A stretch of 64,000 nt of DNA from Nonomuraea cavernae (GTDB lineage Bacteria > Actinomycetota > Actinomycetes > Streptosporangiales > Streptosporangiaceae), in assembly GCF_014646355.1 (NCBI RefSeq), contig NZ_BMNH01000021.1, positions 1 through 64,000 on the forward strand. Direction: 5' to 3'. Position numbers and translations under genes: made by a program. This document shows, one piece after another, positions 1 through 8,739 of the stretch (its first letter is position 1; every line of letters starts with the position of its first letter). The notes under the pieces are model-generated. The model was not told the DNA's origin. It worked only from the letters and a program-made list of their open reading frames with translations, and made no database searches.

Positions 1-104
1 CGAGAGTGGGTAAGGCTCCCGGTAGACGACCGGGTTGATAGGCCGGAGGTGGAAGCATGGTAACGTGTGGAGCTGACCGGTACTAATAGGCCGAGGACTT
101 GACC
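1..104 (+). rRNA. 23S rRNA, 3' end (partial)
   Basis: The window opens inside the last helix region of a large-subunit rRNA. The conserved 3'-terminal stretch ending in CTAATAGGCCGAGGACTTGA is present at about 82-101, as in other actinobacterial 23S genes. The 5' part lies outside the window. A roughly 75-nt AT-richer spacer (105-180), without a tRNA, separates it from the 5S gene. Confidence 0.95.
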
Positions 105-180
105 TCAAAGCTTTCTTGCTCGCGTCCACTAGGCAATTCTGAGACTGCAAACAGCGTTTGTTGTTTGTTTGTTTCATAGG

Positions 181-299
181 GTTACGGCGGTTATGGCGGG
201 AAGGAAACACCCGGTTACATTCCGAACCCGGAAGTTAAGCTTCCCAGCGCCGATGGTACTGCACTCGGGAGGGTGTGGGAGAGTAGGTCACCGCCGGAC
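181..299 (+). rRNA. rrf: 5S rRNA
   Basis: A 119-nt segment with the universal 5S core: the loop C/B segment CATTCCGAACCCGGAAG followed by CGCCGATGGTACTGC and the closing GGGAGAGTAGGTC. The ends GGCGG / CCGCC pair to form helix I. It lies directly downstream of 23S, the normal 23S-5S order. End positions are good to a few bases. Confidence 0.96.
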
Positions 300-308
300 A
301 ATTGTTTG

Positions 309-341
309 AGAAGGGCTCCACCGTTGGGTGGGGCCCTTCTC
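309..341 (+). terminator. rRNA operon terminator
   Basis: A 12-bp perfect stem (AAGGGCTCCACC / GGTGGGGCCCTT) with a 4-nt loop, followed by TCTCGCGTTT, starts 10 nt after the 5S gene. This is a typical intrinsic terminator for an rrn operon. Confidence 0.9.
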
Positions 342-388
342 GCGTTTATGGGGTTTTCGCGTTCATCGGGGTGTAGTTATGCGCTCCG

Positions 389-620
389 ATGAACGCGACA
401 TCGTGGCCAGGTGGCCCAGTGGAGCGACAGGTCGCCGGGACGCCGGAGCTCGGTGGAGGCCCACCTGAGGTTCGGCGATCCCGACTTCCTGCTGCATGTC
501 GTCGTGGCCGATCTGGCGGCCTGACGAGCGGTTCTACGCGGTGGTGTGGTCCGGGCTGCAGGCCCGACTGACCTCGCACCTCGCGATGAACGTGGACACA
601 GGCCCGGCCCAGCGGCCGAC
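389..620 (+). pseudogene. Lrp/AsnC-family regulator remnant (C-terminal RAM domain)
   Basis: Three reading frames in succession give pieces of one AsnC/Lrp C-terminal ligand-binding domain. About 422-450 reads ERQVAGTPEL, 453-521 reads VEAHLRFGDPDFLLHVVVAD and 525-590 reads DERFYAVVWSGLQ then LTSHLAMN. The core GDPDFLLHVVVADLAA followed by ERFYAVV is the family signature around the effector-binding beta-alpha-beta unit. Two frameshifts and the missing N-terminal HTH show it is a dead fragment. The boundary after about 600 is vague. Nothing else is seen between the rRNA terminator and the next gene. Confidence 0.75.
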
Positions 621-632
621 GTGCATGCTGGG

Positions 633-2108
633 TTACTTGGGCAGCACGAGCAGCGCGTCTCCGACGCTGCGCTCCCCGCCGTCCGACGGGCGGTTGACGA
701 CCTTGCCGCCCACGACCATCGCGGTGGAGCCGCCGCCGTCCAGGTTGATCGCCTGGGTGGCGCCGAGCCAGCGCATGAACCGCGCCGCCTCGACGAAGTT
801 GGCCCCCACCGTCACGCCGGGCTGCCGGCCGTCGATGGTGGCGAGGATGAGGCTGCCGTTGCGGGTGGTGCCCAGCAGGGTGCGCGGGTGGCGGCGGAGG
901 ATCATGTTCATCGAGTCGTGGCCGTCGCGCTTGGCGGTGATCTTGGTGCGGCCGTTGCGGACGAGGCCCACGCCGCCGGCGATGACGTGCAGGTCGGGCG
1001 TGAGCTTGAGCGCCCTGCGCTTACGCAGGTCGACGACCTTGGTGTCGACCTTGACCGTCCAGCCCGCCCAGGCGTGTTCGTTGAGCCAGTCGGAGGCGGT
1101 GCCCGAGCCGTGCAGCACGCGCATCCCGCGAGGCACCGCGGCGCCCGCCGTACGCACGGTGACGACCTTGCCGGCGGGGTCGAGCACCACGTCGGTGCCG
1201 CCGTCTGCGGGTGTCTTGGCGCCGAACTCCTCGGTGTAGAGGAGCAGCTCGTCGGCCACGCCGGCCCGGTTGACGCCGTTGACCTGGAGTTTGCCGCCGT
1301 CCTGCGAGATCGCGGTGACGGTGGTCGTGAGCTCGGTGATGCGGGCCGTACGGCCGCGGAGCACGACGGCGGAGCGGCCGGGGACGGCCTCGCTGAGCAG
1401 CTTGCCGGCGACCACGGAGGCGCCGACCGGCTCGCCCTGCAGGGCCTTGGCCGTGTGGATGTTGAAGAAGCCGCCGTTGACCGCGGCCAGCGCCTTGCCG
1501 GGCTTGGCCATCGAGGAGACCGTCTCGCGCTTGGCGACGCTGGTGCCGAGGGAGGCCGCGTAGGAGCCGCGGAACGTCCTGGCGTCGATCATCACGACTC
1601 TGGCGTCCCAGGGGCCGGTCGTCTCCAGGCCGTCGTCGCCCAGGTAGTCGACCTTGACCTTCAGGCCGGCCTCCTTGAGCTTCTTGGCCGTCTTCTCGGC
1701 CTCCTTCTTGTCCTCGAGCTTCCACAGGCCCACCCGGACCATGTAGACGGTCTGCGCGGGGGCGTCGGCGACCTGCGGGCGGACGACCTTCTGCACGCCG
1801 GCGACCTCGCCCGCGGCCTCTACCTCGGCGGCCTTCGCCTCCGCGGTCGCCTGCTGGCCGTAGTCGCGGCCGCTCGGCATCAGGACCGTCACGGTGTAGC
1901 CGTCGGTGGACTTGCCGGCCCGCACGTTGTAGAGGTCGACCCCGTACGCCACGCTCGTCACCGAGGTGGTGGCGGCGGAGGGCACGCCCAGCGGGAACTT
2001 GGCCGACGGGAACTTCACCGACAGTTGCTCCGCGGCGGCGACGGGCACGGTGGTGACCGTGAGAACGACGGCCACGGACAGGCCTGCGGCGAGGGTGCGT
2101 CGAGACAT
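633..2108 (-). CDS. Secreted phosphodiester glycosidase (NAGPA/DUF2233) family protein
   Basis: A 491-residue protein with an Sec-type signal peptide (about residues 1-26, ending AxA). A variable N-terminal half contains a SPOR-like stretch (about 45-160). The C-terminal half is a phosphodiester glycosidase domain: it contains AAVNGGFFN, ILATIDGRQPGVTVG, and near the end NLDGGGSTAMVV followed by RSVGDALLV. In characterised relatives this fold removes GlcNAc from phosphodiesters; in secreted bacterial members the natural substrate (teichoic acid or exopolysaccharide are candidates) is not known. It is monocistronic and convergent with the Lrp remnant. The 200 nt upstream (2109-2308) hold its promoter region, including a small inverted repeat CGCCAAACGGTTGGCG at 2179-2194. 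Confidence 0.85.
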   Translation of the reverse strand: MSRRTLAAGLSVAVVLTVTTVPVAAAEQLSVKFPSAKFPLGVPSAATTSVTSVAYGVDLYNVRAGKSTDGYTVTVLMPSGRDYGQQATAEAKAAEVEAAGEVAGVQKVVRPQVADAPAQTVYMVRVGLWKLEDKKEAEKTAKKLKEAGLKVKVDYLGDDGLETTGPWDARVVMIDARTFRGSYAASLGTSVAKRETVSSMAKPGKALAAVNGGFFNIHTAKALQGEPVGASVVAGKLLSEAVPGRSAVVLRGRTARITELTTTVTAISQDGGKLQVNGVNRAGVADELLLYTEEFGAKTPADGGTDVVLDPAGKVVTVRTAGAAVPRGMRVLHGSGTASDWLNEHAWAGWTVKVDTKVVDLRKRRALKLTPDLHVIAGGVGLVRNGRTKITAKRDGHDSMNMILRRHPRTLLGTTRNGSLILATIDGRQPGVTVGANFVEAARFMRWLGATQAINLDGGGSTAMVVGGKVVNRPSDGGERSVGDALLVLPK

Positions 2109-2308
2109 GAATACTCCAGAGGGCGGACAGCAATCCGCACCATCCTGGCGAGATCATGGTCAGGAAGTGAGTGAAACACGCCAAACGGTTGGCGAGGTTA
2201 CAAGATTGACATCGAGCAGGACTGGCAAGTTTGATCAACCATCGACAATGGGTTCATGACCCGTGCCGGTATGTGGCGGCGACCGTGACCCTGACGGGGT
2301 GTGGGGCC

Positions 2309-3925
2309 TTACCGGGTTTCTCTGCGGAAGGACTCCAGGGCCAGCAGCGCGACGTGCAGCGACATGCACGACTCGACGTCGTCGAGGTCTGTCTCGAGGA
2401 TGCGTTCGAGGCGGCGGAGCCGGTCGTAGAAGGCAGGTCTCGACAGGTGAGCCTTCTGGGCGGCCACGGCCTTGTTGCGGCCCGCGTCGAGGTAGACGCG
2501 CAGGATCCGGGTGAGGTCGCCGCCGCGCTGGGCGTCGTGCGCGAGCAGCGGCCCGAGCTCGCGTTCGGCGAACGTCTGCAGCCGGGCGTCGTCGCGCAGA
2601 AGGTGGAGCAGGCCGCGCAGGCGCAGGTCGGGGAGCCGGTAGAAGGGCCGGCCGTCGGGCTGGCGGACGGCGACGTCGGCCACCTGCTCGGCTTCGAGGA
2701 AGCTGCGCCGTACGTCCTTGATGGATTCGACCACCGAGCCCGCGGCCAGCACGAACGCGGCGCCGTGCTTCCACAGGGCGCGGAGGCGTTCGGCGAGGGT
2801 GGTCAGCGCGGGCTCGGCGTCCGTGCGGGGCGGCAGGGGCAGCAGGACCCCGACGCGGTCCTGGTCGAGCGCGCCGACGAGGGCGGGAAGCCGGGCGTCG
2901 CGGCAGGCGGCGGCGGTGGCCTCGGCCAGCTCGCCGAGTTGGGCCTGCCCGTCGAGGGCCTGCTCGATCGGGTCGGTGGGGCGGATCACCACGCTGACCA
3001 GCTTGCGGCCGGTGAGCGGCACGCCCACCGCGCGGGCACGGGCGGCGGCCTCGTCGGGGTCGGCGTAGGCATGGGTGAGGATGCCGGTGATGATCGTGCC
3101 GTGCGCCTGGCGTTCGAGTGACTCCTGGTGGCGTTCGAGCAGGCGGCCGAGGGCGAGCGTGGTGGCCGCGCGCTCGGCCAGCACGAGGTCGCGTGGTGAG
3201 GGAGGCACGTCACAGAGCAGGATCAACCGGCCCCAGTCCTGGCCACGCGCGCCGACCGTGGTGACCAGCCAGCCCGAGGCGGCGTCGTACGCGGTGCGCT
3301 CGGCCGGGGCGACCGCCCTCGACCGGGTCTCCCAGCCGGCCAGCAGCGCGCCCGTGTCGCGCCCGGCGGACTCGCAGGCCAGCACCTGGTGGGCGAGGTT
3401 CTCCAGCAGGACCGGGCGGTTGGACAGCCGGGCCACCTGGGTGAGCACCTCACCCGGGGAGGCGCCCTCGACCGACAGCTCGGTGAACACCTCGTGCAGC
3501 TGCTCCGAGGCTCGCAGCTCCTCCAGCTGGATGTCGATGATCCTGGCGTGGACCGACTCGGTGATCTGCACGAACGGCGTCTCGCGGCCGAGCACGATGA
3601 GCGGCAGCCCGTGCTCCTCGGCGCTCCTGACGACGGCTCGGGGCAGCTCGGTGACGAACCTGCGCCCCAGCTCGACGATCAGCCCGGAGGCTCCCACGGA
3701 AGAGAGCTCGGCGATGTAGGCGACCAGCTTCTCGGGGTCCTCGGGCAGCGCCACGCCGGTGGTCAGCACCAGCTCGCCGCCCCGGAGCAGGTGGGCGATG
3801 TCGACGATCTCGCCCACGTGCACCCACCGCACCTTGCTGTCCAGCCGGTCGGCGCCCGCGACCACACGGGGATTGCCCCGGCGGACGGTCTCCAGGGCGA
3901 GGACATCGGCGATGGTGGGGAGCAC
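2309..3925 (-). CDS. PucR-family transcriptional regulator
   Basis: 538 residues, GTG start. The N-terminal PucR ligand-binding domain (about 5-125) has the family pattern of HVGEIVDIAHLLRGGELVL then ETPFVQITESVHARI. A GGDEF-like middle segment (about 270-410) and a C-terminal PucR helix-turn-helix (about 470-530, ILRVYLDAGRNKAVAAQKA then YDRLRRLE) follow. PucR proteins control purine, allantoin, proline or amine catabolism. It lies 65 nt downstream of the CoA ligase on the same strand and is one of two PucR genes in this region, which points to control of the aminotransferase/dehydrogenase genes nearby. The effector is unknown. Confidence 0.9.
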   Translation of the reverse strand: MLPTIADVLALETVRRGNPRVVAGADRLDSKVRWVHVGEIVDIAHLLRGGELVLTTGVALPEDPEKLVAYIAELSSVGASGLIVELGRRFVTELPRAVVRSAEEHGLPLIVLGRETPFVQITESVHARIIDIQLEELRASEQLHEVFTELSVEGASPGEVLTQVARLSNRPVLLENLAHQVLACESAGRDTGALLAGWETRSRAVAPAERTAYDAASGWLVTTVGARGQDWGRLILLCDVPPSPRDLVLAERAATTLALGRLLERHQESLERQAHGTIITGILTHAYADPDEAAARARAVGVPLTGRKLVSVVIRPTDPIEQALDGQAQLGELAEATAAACRDARLPALVGALDQDRVGVLLPLPPRTDAEPALTTLAERLRALWKHGAAFVLAAGSVVESIKDVRRSFLEAEQVADVAVRQPDGRPFYRLPDLRLRGLLHLLRDDARLQTFAERELGPLLAHDAQRGGDLTRILRVYLDAGRNKAVAAQKAHLSRPAFYDRLRRLERILETDLDDVESCMSLHVALLALESFRRETR

Positions 3926-3989
3926 GGGCAGAGCCTATCCGATCAGCCTGTAAGATCGGTTATGTGCTGGTTTACACATTGAAGTCAAA

Positions 3990-5609
3990 TCACTGGTAGA
4001 GATCCTCTTCGCGATACTCCCGCGCCGCCTCCTGCTCGCGTAGCTCCACCCGCCGGATCTTGCCGGAGATCGTCTTGGGCAACTCGCCGAACTCCAGCCG
4101 GCGCACCCTCTTGTACGGGGCCAGATGCCGCCGGGAGTACTCGAAGATCGACCGTGCGGTCTCCTCGCCCGGCTCGAATCCGGGCGCCAGCGTCACGAAG
4201 GCCTTCGGCACGGCCAGCCGCAACGGGTCGGGGGCGGGCACCACGGCCGCCTCGGCGACGGCCGCGTGCTCCAGCAGCACGCTCTCCAGCTCGAACGGTG
4301 AGATGCGGTAGTCGGAGGCCTTGAAGACGTCGTCGGTCCGGCCCACGTAGGTGATGTAGCCGTCGGCGTCACGGGTGGCGACGTCGCCGGTGTGGTAGTG
4401 ACCCTCTCGCATGGCCTCGTCTGATCCACCGACGTATCCGGTCATGAGGCCCATGGGACGGTCGCGCAGCGGCAGGCAGATCTCCCCGTCGTCGCCGGGC
4501 TCGCCGGTGACCGGGTCGAGCAGCACGATGTCGTAGCCGGGCAGCGGCCGGCCCATCGATCCGGGCTTGACCGGCTCGCCCGGGACGTTGCCGATCTGGG
4601 CGGTCGTCTCGGTCTGGCCGTAGCCGTCGCGGATCGTGATGCCCCACGCCTTGCCGACCTGGTCGATGATCTCCGGGTTGAGCGGCTCTCCGGCGGCGAC
4701 GGCCGTACGAAGGGGGAGCCGCCAGGCCGTCAGGTCCTCCTGGATGAGCATCCGCCACACGGTCGGCGGCGCGCAGAACGTCGTGACGTGCTCGTCGCGC
4801 AGCACCTCCAGCAGGGCGCGCGCGGAGAAGCGCTGGTAGTCGTGGATCAGCACGGTCGCGCCCGCGTTCCAGGGGGCGAACACGTTGCTCCAGGCGTGCT
4901 TGGCCCAGCCGGGGGACGAGACGTTGAGATGCACGTCGCCGGGCCGCAGGCCGATCCAGAACATGGTCGACAGGTGTCCCACCGGGTAGGACGCGTGCGA
5001 GTGCTCGACCAGCTTGGGCTGGGAGGTCGTGCCGGAGGTGAAGTAGAGCAGCAGCGGGTCGCCGGCCCGCGTCGGCCCGTCGGGGACGAATCGCTCGGAC
5101 GCCTGGTAGGCCTCGTGGTAGGGGAGCCAGCCGTAGGCGTCGCCCACGGAGATCTTGGTGTGTTCGCCGGCGCCGAACTTGCCGGCGTCGGAGGCGTTGG
5201 CGATGACGTGCGCGACCCCGCCGCGCTTGATGCGCTCGGCGATGTCCTGGGCGGTCAGCAGGGTGGTGGCCGGGATGACGACCGCGCCCAGCTTGATCGC
5301 GGCGAGCAGCGTCTCCCACAGCTCGGCCTGGTTGCCCAGCATGAGCAGGATCCGGTCGCCGCGTCGCACGCCCTGCTCGTGCAGCCAGTGGGCCACCTGG
5401 TTGGAGCGGGCGGACAGCTCGGCGAACGTGTAGGCGACCTTGCCGGTGATCTTGAGAGCGACCGCGTCGGGGGTCTCGGCGGCCAGCACGCCGTCGAACC
5501 AGTCGAGTGCCCAGTTGAACTCCGCCGGCTCCGGCCAGCGGAACTCCCGGCGGGCGGTCTCGTAGTCGGCCTCAAGCAGGAAGTCACGCGCCGCGCGGAA
5601 ATCGCTCAT
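3990..5609 (-). CDS. AMP-dependent acyl-CoA synthetase
   Basis: 539 residues. ANL superfamily motifs are in order: P-loop YFTSGTTSQPK (about 196-206), YGQTETT (about 330), YHTGDVATRDADGYITYVGR, the hinge with DVFKASDYRISPFELE and the terminal catalytic lysine motif KTISGKIRR. It activates a carboxylic acid to acyl-AMP and then acyl-CoA. The sequence type (start MSDFRAARDFLLEADYETA) resembles actinobacterial acetate/medium-chain acid ligases; the substrate cannot be read from sequence. The ATG at 5609 is chosen because it follows AGGATCC and lies 13 nt after the TetR stop; the frame could extend 14 codons further but would overlap tetR. It is probably co-transcribed with the TetR gene. Confidence 0.9.
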   Translation of the reverse strand: MSDFRAARDFLLEADYETARREFRWPEPAEFNWALDWFDGVLAAETPDAVALKITGKVAYTFAELSARSNQVAHWLHEQGVRRGDRILLMLGNQAELWETLLAAIKLGAVVIPATTLLTAQDIAERIKRGGVAHVIANASDAGKFGAGEHTKISVGDAYGWLPYHEAYQASERFVPDGPTRAGDPLLLYFTSGTTSQPKLVEHSHASYPVGHLSTMFWIGLRPGDVHLNVSSPGWAKHAWSNVFAPWNAGATVLIHDYQRFSARALLEVLRDEHVTTFCAPPTVWRMLIQEDLTAWRLPLRTAVAAGEPLNPEIIDQVGKAWGITIRDGYGQTETTAQIGNVPGEPVKPGSMGRPLPGYDIVLLDPVTGEPGDDGEICLPLRDRPMGLMTGYVGGSDEAMREGHYHTGDVATRDADGYITYVGRTDDVFKASDYRISPFELESVLLEHAAVAEAAVVPAPDPLRLAVPKAFVTLAPGFEPGEETARSIFEYSRRHLAPYKRVRRLEFGELPKTISGKIRRVELREQEAAREYREEDLYQ

Positions 5610-5622
5610 GAACCGGATCCTG

Positions 5623-6321
5623 CTACGTGACCAGCCTGGCCTCAAGGCCATCGAGGATGGACACCAGCCCGAAGTCGAACGCCACCTCGCGCATCACCTG
5701 GGGATCCTCGGATTGTTCGACGGCGAAGTCGGCCGCGAGGTCGGGGAAGTCTCGCGCGGCTCGCGCCGCGATGTCGTGCATGGCCGGGATGTCGTAGCCC
5801 TCGCCCATCGAGGACTTCCAGGCGACCTCCGGGATCGTGAAGCCGTAGACGAATGAGGTGAGCGTGGCGGTGGCGTAGTCGACGTCCGCGCCGCGGAATC
5901 CGGCGGTTTTCAGGATCCGGCGCATCCGGTCGGTGAGCGAGAGCGCGCTGGGGCCGAGCGCGGGCAGCCGGCCGATCAGGTCGGCGGACCAGGGATGGCG
6001 GAGGATCACCTGCCGCATGCTGTGGGCCATGACGGAGGCGAACTCACGCCAGTGCGCGGTCTCCGACTCGGGCAGGCGCACCTCGCCCCACACCTCGTCG
6101 TAGACCAGCTCCAGCAGCTCGTCCTTGTTGGCGACGTACCAGTAGAGGCTGGTCGCGCCCGTGACCAGTTTGGCGCCGAGCTTGCGCATGCTCAGGCCGT
6201 GGAGGCCCTCGGCGTCGAGCAGCTCCATCGCGGCGCGCACGATCTCCTCGCGACTGCGGCCAGGACTGGTGGTCTTGCGAGGTTCGCGGAGCCAGACGGA
6301 GGGGAACTGCTTGCCGGTCAT
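5623..6321 (-). CDS. TetR-family regulator (tetracycline-repressor-like C-terminus)
   Basis: 232 residues. The N-terminal HTH (about 20-65) contains REEIVRAAMELLDAEGLHGL then MRKLGAKLVTGATSLYWYV, the pattern of the TetR subclass whose C-terminal domain resembles that of TetR proper and often controls drug exporters. It is divergent from a DHA2 MFS exporter. A long palindrome between the two genes overlaps the exporter start, so direct repression of the exporter is the likely function. ATG 6321 is preferred over an in-frame upstream GTG because it follows TGGGAAG and leaves the palindrome outside the gene. Confidence 0.88.
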   Translation of the reverse strand: MTGKQFPSVWLREPRKTTSPGRSREEIVRAAMELLDAEGLHGLSMRKLGAKLVTGATSLYWYVANKDELLELVYDEVWGEVRLPESETAHWREFASVMAHSMRQVILRHPWSADLIGRLPALGPSALSLTDRMRRILKTAGFRGADVDYATATLTSFVYGFTIPEVAWKSSMGEGYDIPAMHDIAARAARDFPDLAADFAVEQSEDPQVMREVAFDFGLVSILDGLEARLVT

Positions 6322-6337
6322 CTTCCCAGGATAAAAC

Positions 6338-6397
6338 CACTCGCACACTGTACGAGTTTATCGTACGGTGTGCGAGTGAACTCGAACACTGTACGAG
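6338..6397. promoter_or_regulatory. TetR operator between tetR and the MFS exporter
   Basis: Two 18-nt arms, 6338-6355 (CACTCGCACACTGTACGA) and 6361-6378 (TCGTACGGTGTGCGAGTG), are reverse complements at 17 of 18 positions around a 5-nt spacer. A third related half-site, CTCGAACACTGTACGAG, follows at 6381-6397 inside the exporter gene. The right arm covers the exporter's GTG start, so bound repressor would block both transcription and access to the start. Confidence 0.8.
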
Positions 6398-7821
6398 ACC
6401 CCCGGCGGTGGTGGATTCTCGTCGTCCTCTGTCTCTCGTTGCTGGTCCTGGTGGTGGACAACACCGTCCTCATCCTGGCGATCCCGTCGCTGATCACGGA
6501 CCTGGGCGCGAGTCCCGCCGACATCCAGTGGATCATCGACGCCTACGTGCTGGCCTTCGCCGGACTGCTGATCACCGCGGGCAGCCTGTCCGACAGGTAC
6601 GGCCGCAGGTTGTTCCTGATCGTCGGCCTGGCCTTCTTCGGCGGCGCGTCGCTGCTGGCCGTGCTGGCCTCCGAGCCGTGGCAGGTGATCGGCGCGCGGG
6701 CGCTGATGGGCGTCGGCGGGGCGATCATGATGCCCTCGACGCTGTCGATCCTGATGACCGTCTTCGACGACTCCGAACGGCGCAAGGCCATGGCCGCCTG
6801 GAGCGCGGTCGCCGTGGTCGGCATGATCTCCGGCCCGACGCTGGGCGGCTTCCTGCTGGAGCACTACTGGTGGGGCTCGGTCTTCCTGCTGAACATCCCC
6901 ATCGCGGCGGTCGCGATCGTGGCGGCCGTGGTGCTGATGCCGGAGACCCGCAGCGCCGGACGGCGGATCGACCCCGTCGGGGTGGTGCTCTCCATCGTCG
7001 GCCTGACCTCGGCCGTCTACGTCATCATCGAGCGGGAGTGGAACGTGGCCGGCATCGCGCTGGCCGTCGTGGCCCTCACCGCGTTCGTGATCTGGGAGCG
7101 CCGCTCGCCGCACCCGATGCTGCCGCTGCACCTGTTCGCCGACCGTAACTTCAGCGGGGCGTCGTTCTCGATCCTGCTGATGTCGTTCGGGGCGGGCGCC
7201 GTGATGCTGATGCTGACCCAGTACCTGCAGTTCGTGCTGGGCTACGGCGAGATGCGGGCGGGGCTGGCGCTGCTGCCCTACGCCGTGGCCGCGGCCGTCT
7301 GCAACGGGGTCGGCGCCGCGCTCGGCCAGAAGGTGAGCAACCGGGTGCTGGTCGGGGTGGGCCTGCTGGTCATGGCGGGCGGCTTCGTGGTCATGGCGAC
7401 CACCACCGGCTACGCGCCGCTGGCCACCGGCCTGGTGATCATGGGGATGGGGGCCGGGGTCGCCGGTCCCTCGGCCTACGCCTCGCTGATGGGCGCGATC
7501 CCGATCGAGCACGCGGGTGTCGGCTCGGCCCTCAACGACACCGTGCAGCAGGTCGGCATGGCCCTGAGCATCGCGGTCCTCGGCAGCGTCCTGGCCGGGG
7601 TCTTCACCTCGCGGATGCCGGCGGGCGCGCCCGGCGCGGCCCGGGAGTCGATCGGCGCCGCGCACGCCGTCGGCCTGCAGGGCCCCGCGAACGAGGCCTT
7701 CACCGTCGCCATGCACGTCGGCTCCTGGGTGGGTGCCGTGTTCTGTGTGGCCGCCGCGCTGCTCGCGGTGAGCGTGCTGCGCCCGGCCGCGCCCGTCGCC
7801 CGGGAGCCGGTGGAGGTCTAG
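6376..7821 (+). CDS. DHA2-type MFS drug exporter (EmrB/QacA family)
   Basis: 481 residues, GTG start overlapping the operator palindrome. It starts with a hydrophobic helix (WWILVVLCLSLLVLVVDNTV) carrying the DHA2 motif D1 (VDNTVLILAIPSL), then motif A (GSLSDRYGRRLFLIVG) and about fourteen predicted membrane helices with the motif C glycine pattern GPTLGGFLLE. It is predicted to expel an amphipathic drug or antibiotic using proton motive force. It is divergent from the TetR gene and convergent with the alternative oxidase, whose stop it overlaps by 3-4 nt. Confidence 0.92.
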   Translation: MNSNTVRDPRRWWILVVLCLSLLVLVVDNTVLILAIPSLITDLGASPADIQWIIDAYVLAFAGLLITAGSLSDRYGRRLFLIVGLAFFGGASLLAVLASEPWQVIGARALMGVGGAIMMPSTLSILMTVFDDSERRKAMAAWSAVAVVGMISGPTLGGFLLEHYWWGSVFLLNIPIAAVAIVAAVVLMPETRSAGRRIDPVGVVLSIVGLTSAVYVIIEREWNVAGIALAVVALTAFVIWERRSPHPMLPLHLFADRNFSGASFSILLMSFGAGAVMLMLTQYLQFVLGYGEMRAGLALLPYAVAAAVCNGVGAALGQKVSNRVLVGVGLLVMAGGFVVMATTTGYAPLATGLVIMGMGAGVAGPSAYASLMGAIPIEHAGVGSALNDTVQQVGMALSIAVLGSVLAGVFTSRMPAGAPGAARESIGAAHAVGLQGPANEAFTVAMHVGSWVGAVFCVAAALLAVSVLRPAAPVAREPVEV

Positions 7822-8540
7822 CCGTCCTGCGGTCGGGCAGCCTGGTGGAGGCGCGGCTCACGCATGTTCCGCAGGCTGTCCAGCTTGTGCGTCCGCTCGT
7901 CGTGGCCCACCTGTCTGAGCAGGTCGGCCACCGAGCGGTGGTGGCCGTACTCGGCGGCGTAGGTGCCCGGGTCGGGGACGCGGTCCAGGCCGGGGTTCTC
8001 GGCCACGAACGTCATGTACTCGTGCTCGGCGTGGTCCTCGAACTCCGCGTTGAGCCGGTAGCTCCAGTCCGGCCGGACCAGGAACAACATCCACGAGACG
8101 TGGTAGTAGAAGAACGAGATCAGCCAGGGCGCCGCCTTGTGCAGCAGCCAGGTCTGCCGGTGGCCGTGACGCTGCACGAGGTCCTGCATGATCAGCAGGT
8201 GCCACTGCTCGTTGTCCTGGTCGGCGCGGGCCTCCACGATGCGCTCGAAGACCCTGCGGGCCAGCGCCGAGCGGCCCGCGTGACGCTGGACGGCCCAGTA
8301 GCCCATCCGCTCCCACGCCTGGTAGGGGACGCGGGCGATGGTCTCCAGCATGGCGAACTTGGTGTAGGAGCCCTGCTTGCCGTATAGGAGGTCCACGGGC
8401 TTGAACATCATCCTGGCCAGCAGGCCGTACCTCATGCGGGGGGTGTCCAGGGTCTGCTGCTGGGCCAGGAGCAGTTGGTCGCGGTCGAGCTTCGGCGGGC
8501 CGGCGGGGGCCTCGGGCCGGTGGGTGACGGTGACGGTCAT
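7818..8540 (-). CDS. Alternative oxidase (AOX) family di-iron quinol oxidase
   Basis: 240 residues. All four AOX ligand motifs can be placed: LET (Glu66), NEQWH (Glu111, His114; NERMH in plants), FEDHAEHEY (Glu168) and DERTH (Glu215, His218). Hydrophobic stretches at about 136-155 fit the monotopic membrane helices. AOX oxidises quinol and reduces oxygen to water without pumping protons, bypassing the bc1-aa3 branch. The ATG at 8540 follows GAGGAG at 7 nt; a longer frame upstream is not needed. No respiratory genes adjoin it. The family is well known in mitochondria and some proteobacteria and is less commonly reported in actinomycetes. A distant di-iron relative with another substrate cannot be excluded. 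Confidence 0.75.
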   Translation of the reverse strand: MTVTVTHRPEAPAGPPKLDRDQLLLAQQQTLDTPRMRYGLLARMMFKPVDLLYGKQGSYTKFAMLETIARVPYQAWERMGYWAVQRHAGRSALARRVFERIVEARADQDNEQWHLLIMQDLVQRHGHRQTWLLHKAAPWLISFFYYHVSWMLFLVRPDWSYRLNAEFEDHAEHEYMTFVAENPGLDRVPDPGTYAAEYGHHRSVADLLRQVGHDERTHKLDSLRNMREPRLHQAARPQDG

Positions 8541-8687
8541 GGCCGTTTCTCCTCGGATCGGTCTCTTCGGTGATGACCTGATCGTGCTCGACCGGACCCC
8601 CTCCGGTCGTCGGCCCGTGGTGGGCTTCCGAGGTGCCTCTCGCGGGGTAGCGGCCCCCGGAGGCGTACGCCGGCAGACGGACGGGAG

Positions 8688-8701
8688 ATCCCCTAGGGGA
8701 T
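8688..8701. promoter_or_regulatory. 14-bp perfect palindrome upstream of AOX
   Basis: ATCCCCTAGGGGAT is perfectly self-complementary. It lies in the 314-bp divergent gap (8541-8854) between the oxidase and the aminotransferase, about 150 nt before the oxidase start. It is a candidate operator; the protein that binds is unknown. Confidence 0.5.
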
Positions 8702-8739
8702 GCGGCGCGCCACTGCGCACTGCGGAGGATTATCACCTA

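Noticed and set aside
105..180. tRNA in the 23S-5S spacer or elsewhere
   Set aside because: No cloverleaf with GTTCRANYC-type T-loop was found in the spacer or the larger intergenic gaps.
546..2174. Long plus-strand open frame of over 500 codons opposite the phosphodiester glycosidase gene
   Set aside because: Arg/Gly/Ala/His-rich shadow of a high-GC minus-strand gene with a clear signal peptide and motifs. The same applies to many long antisense frames across the window.
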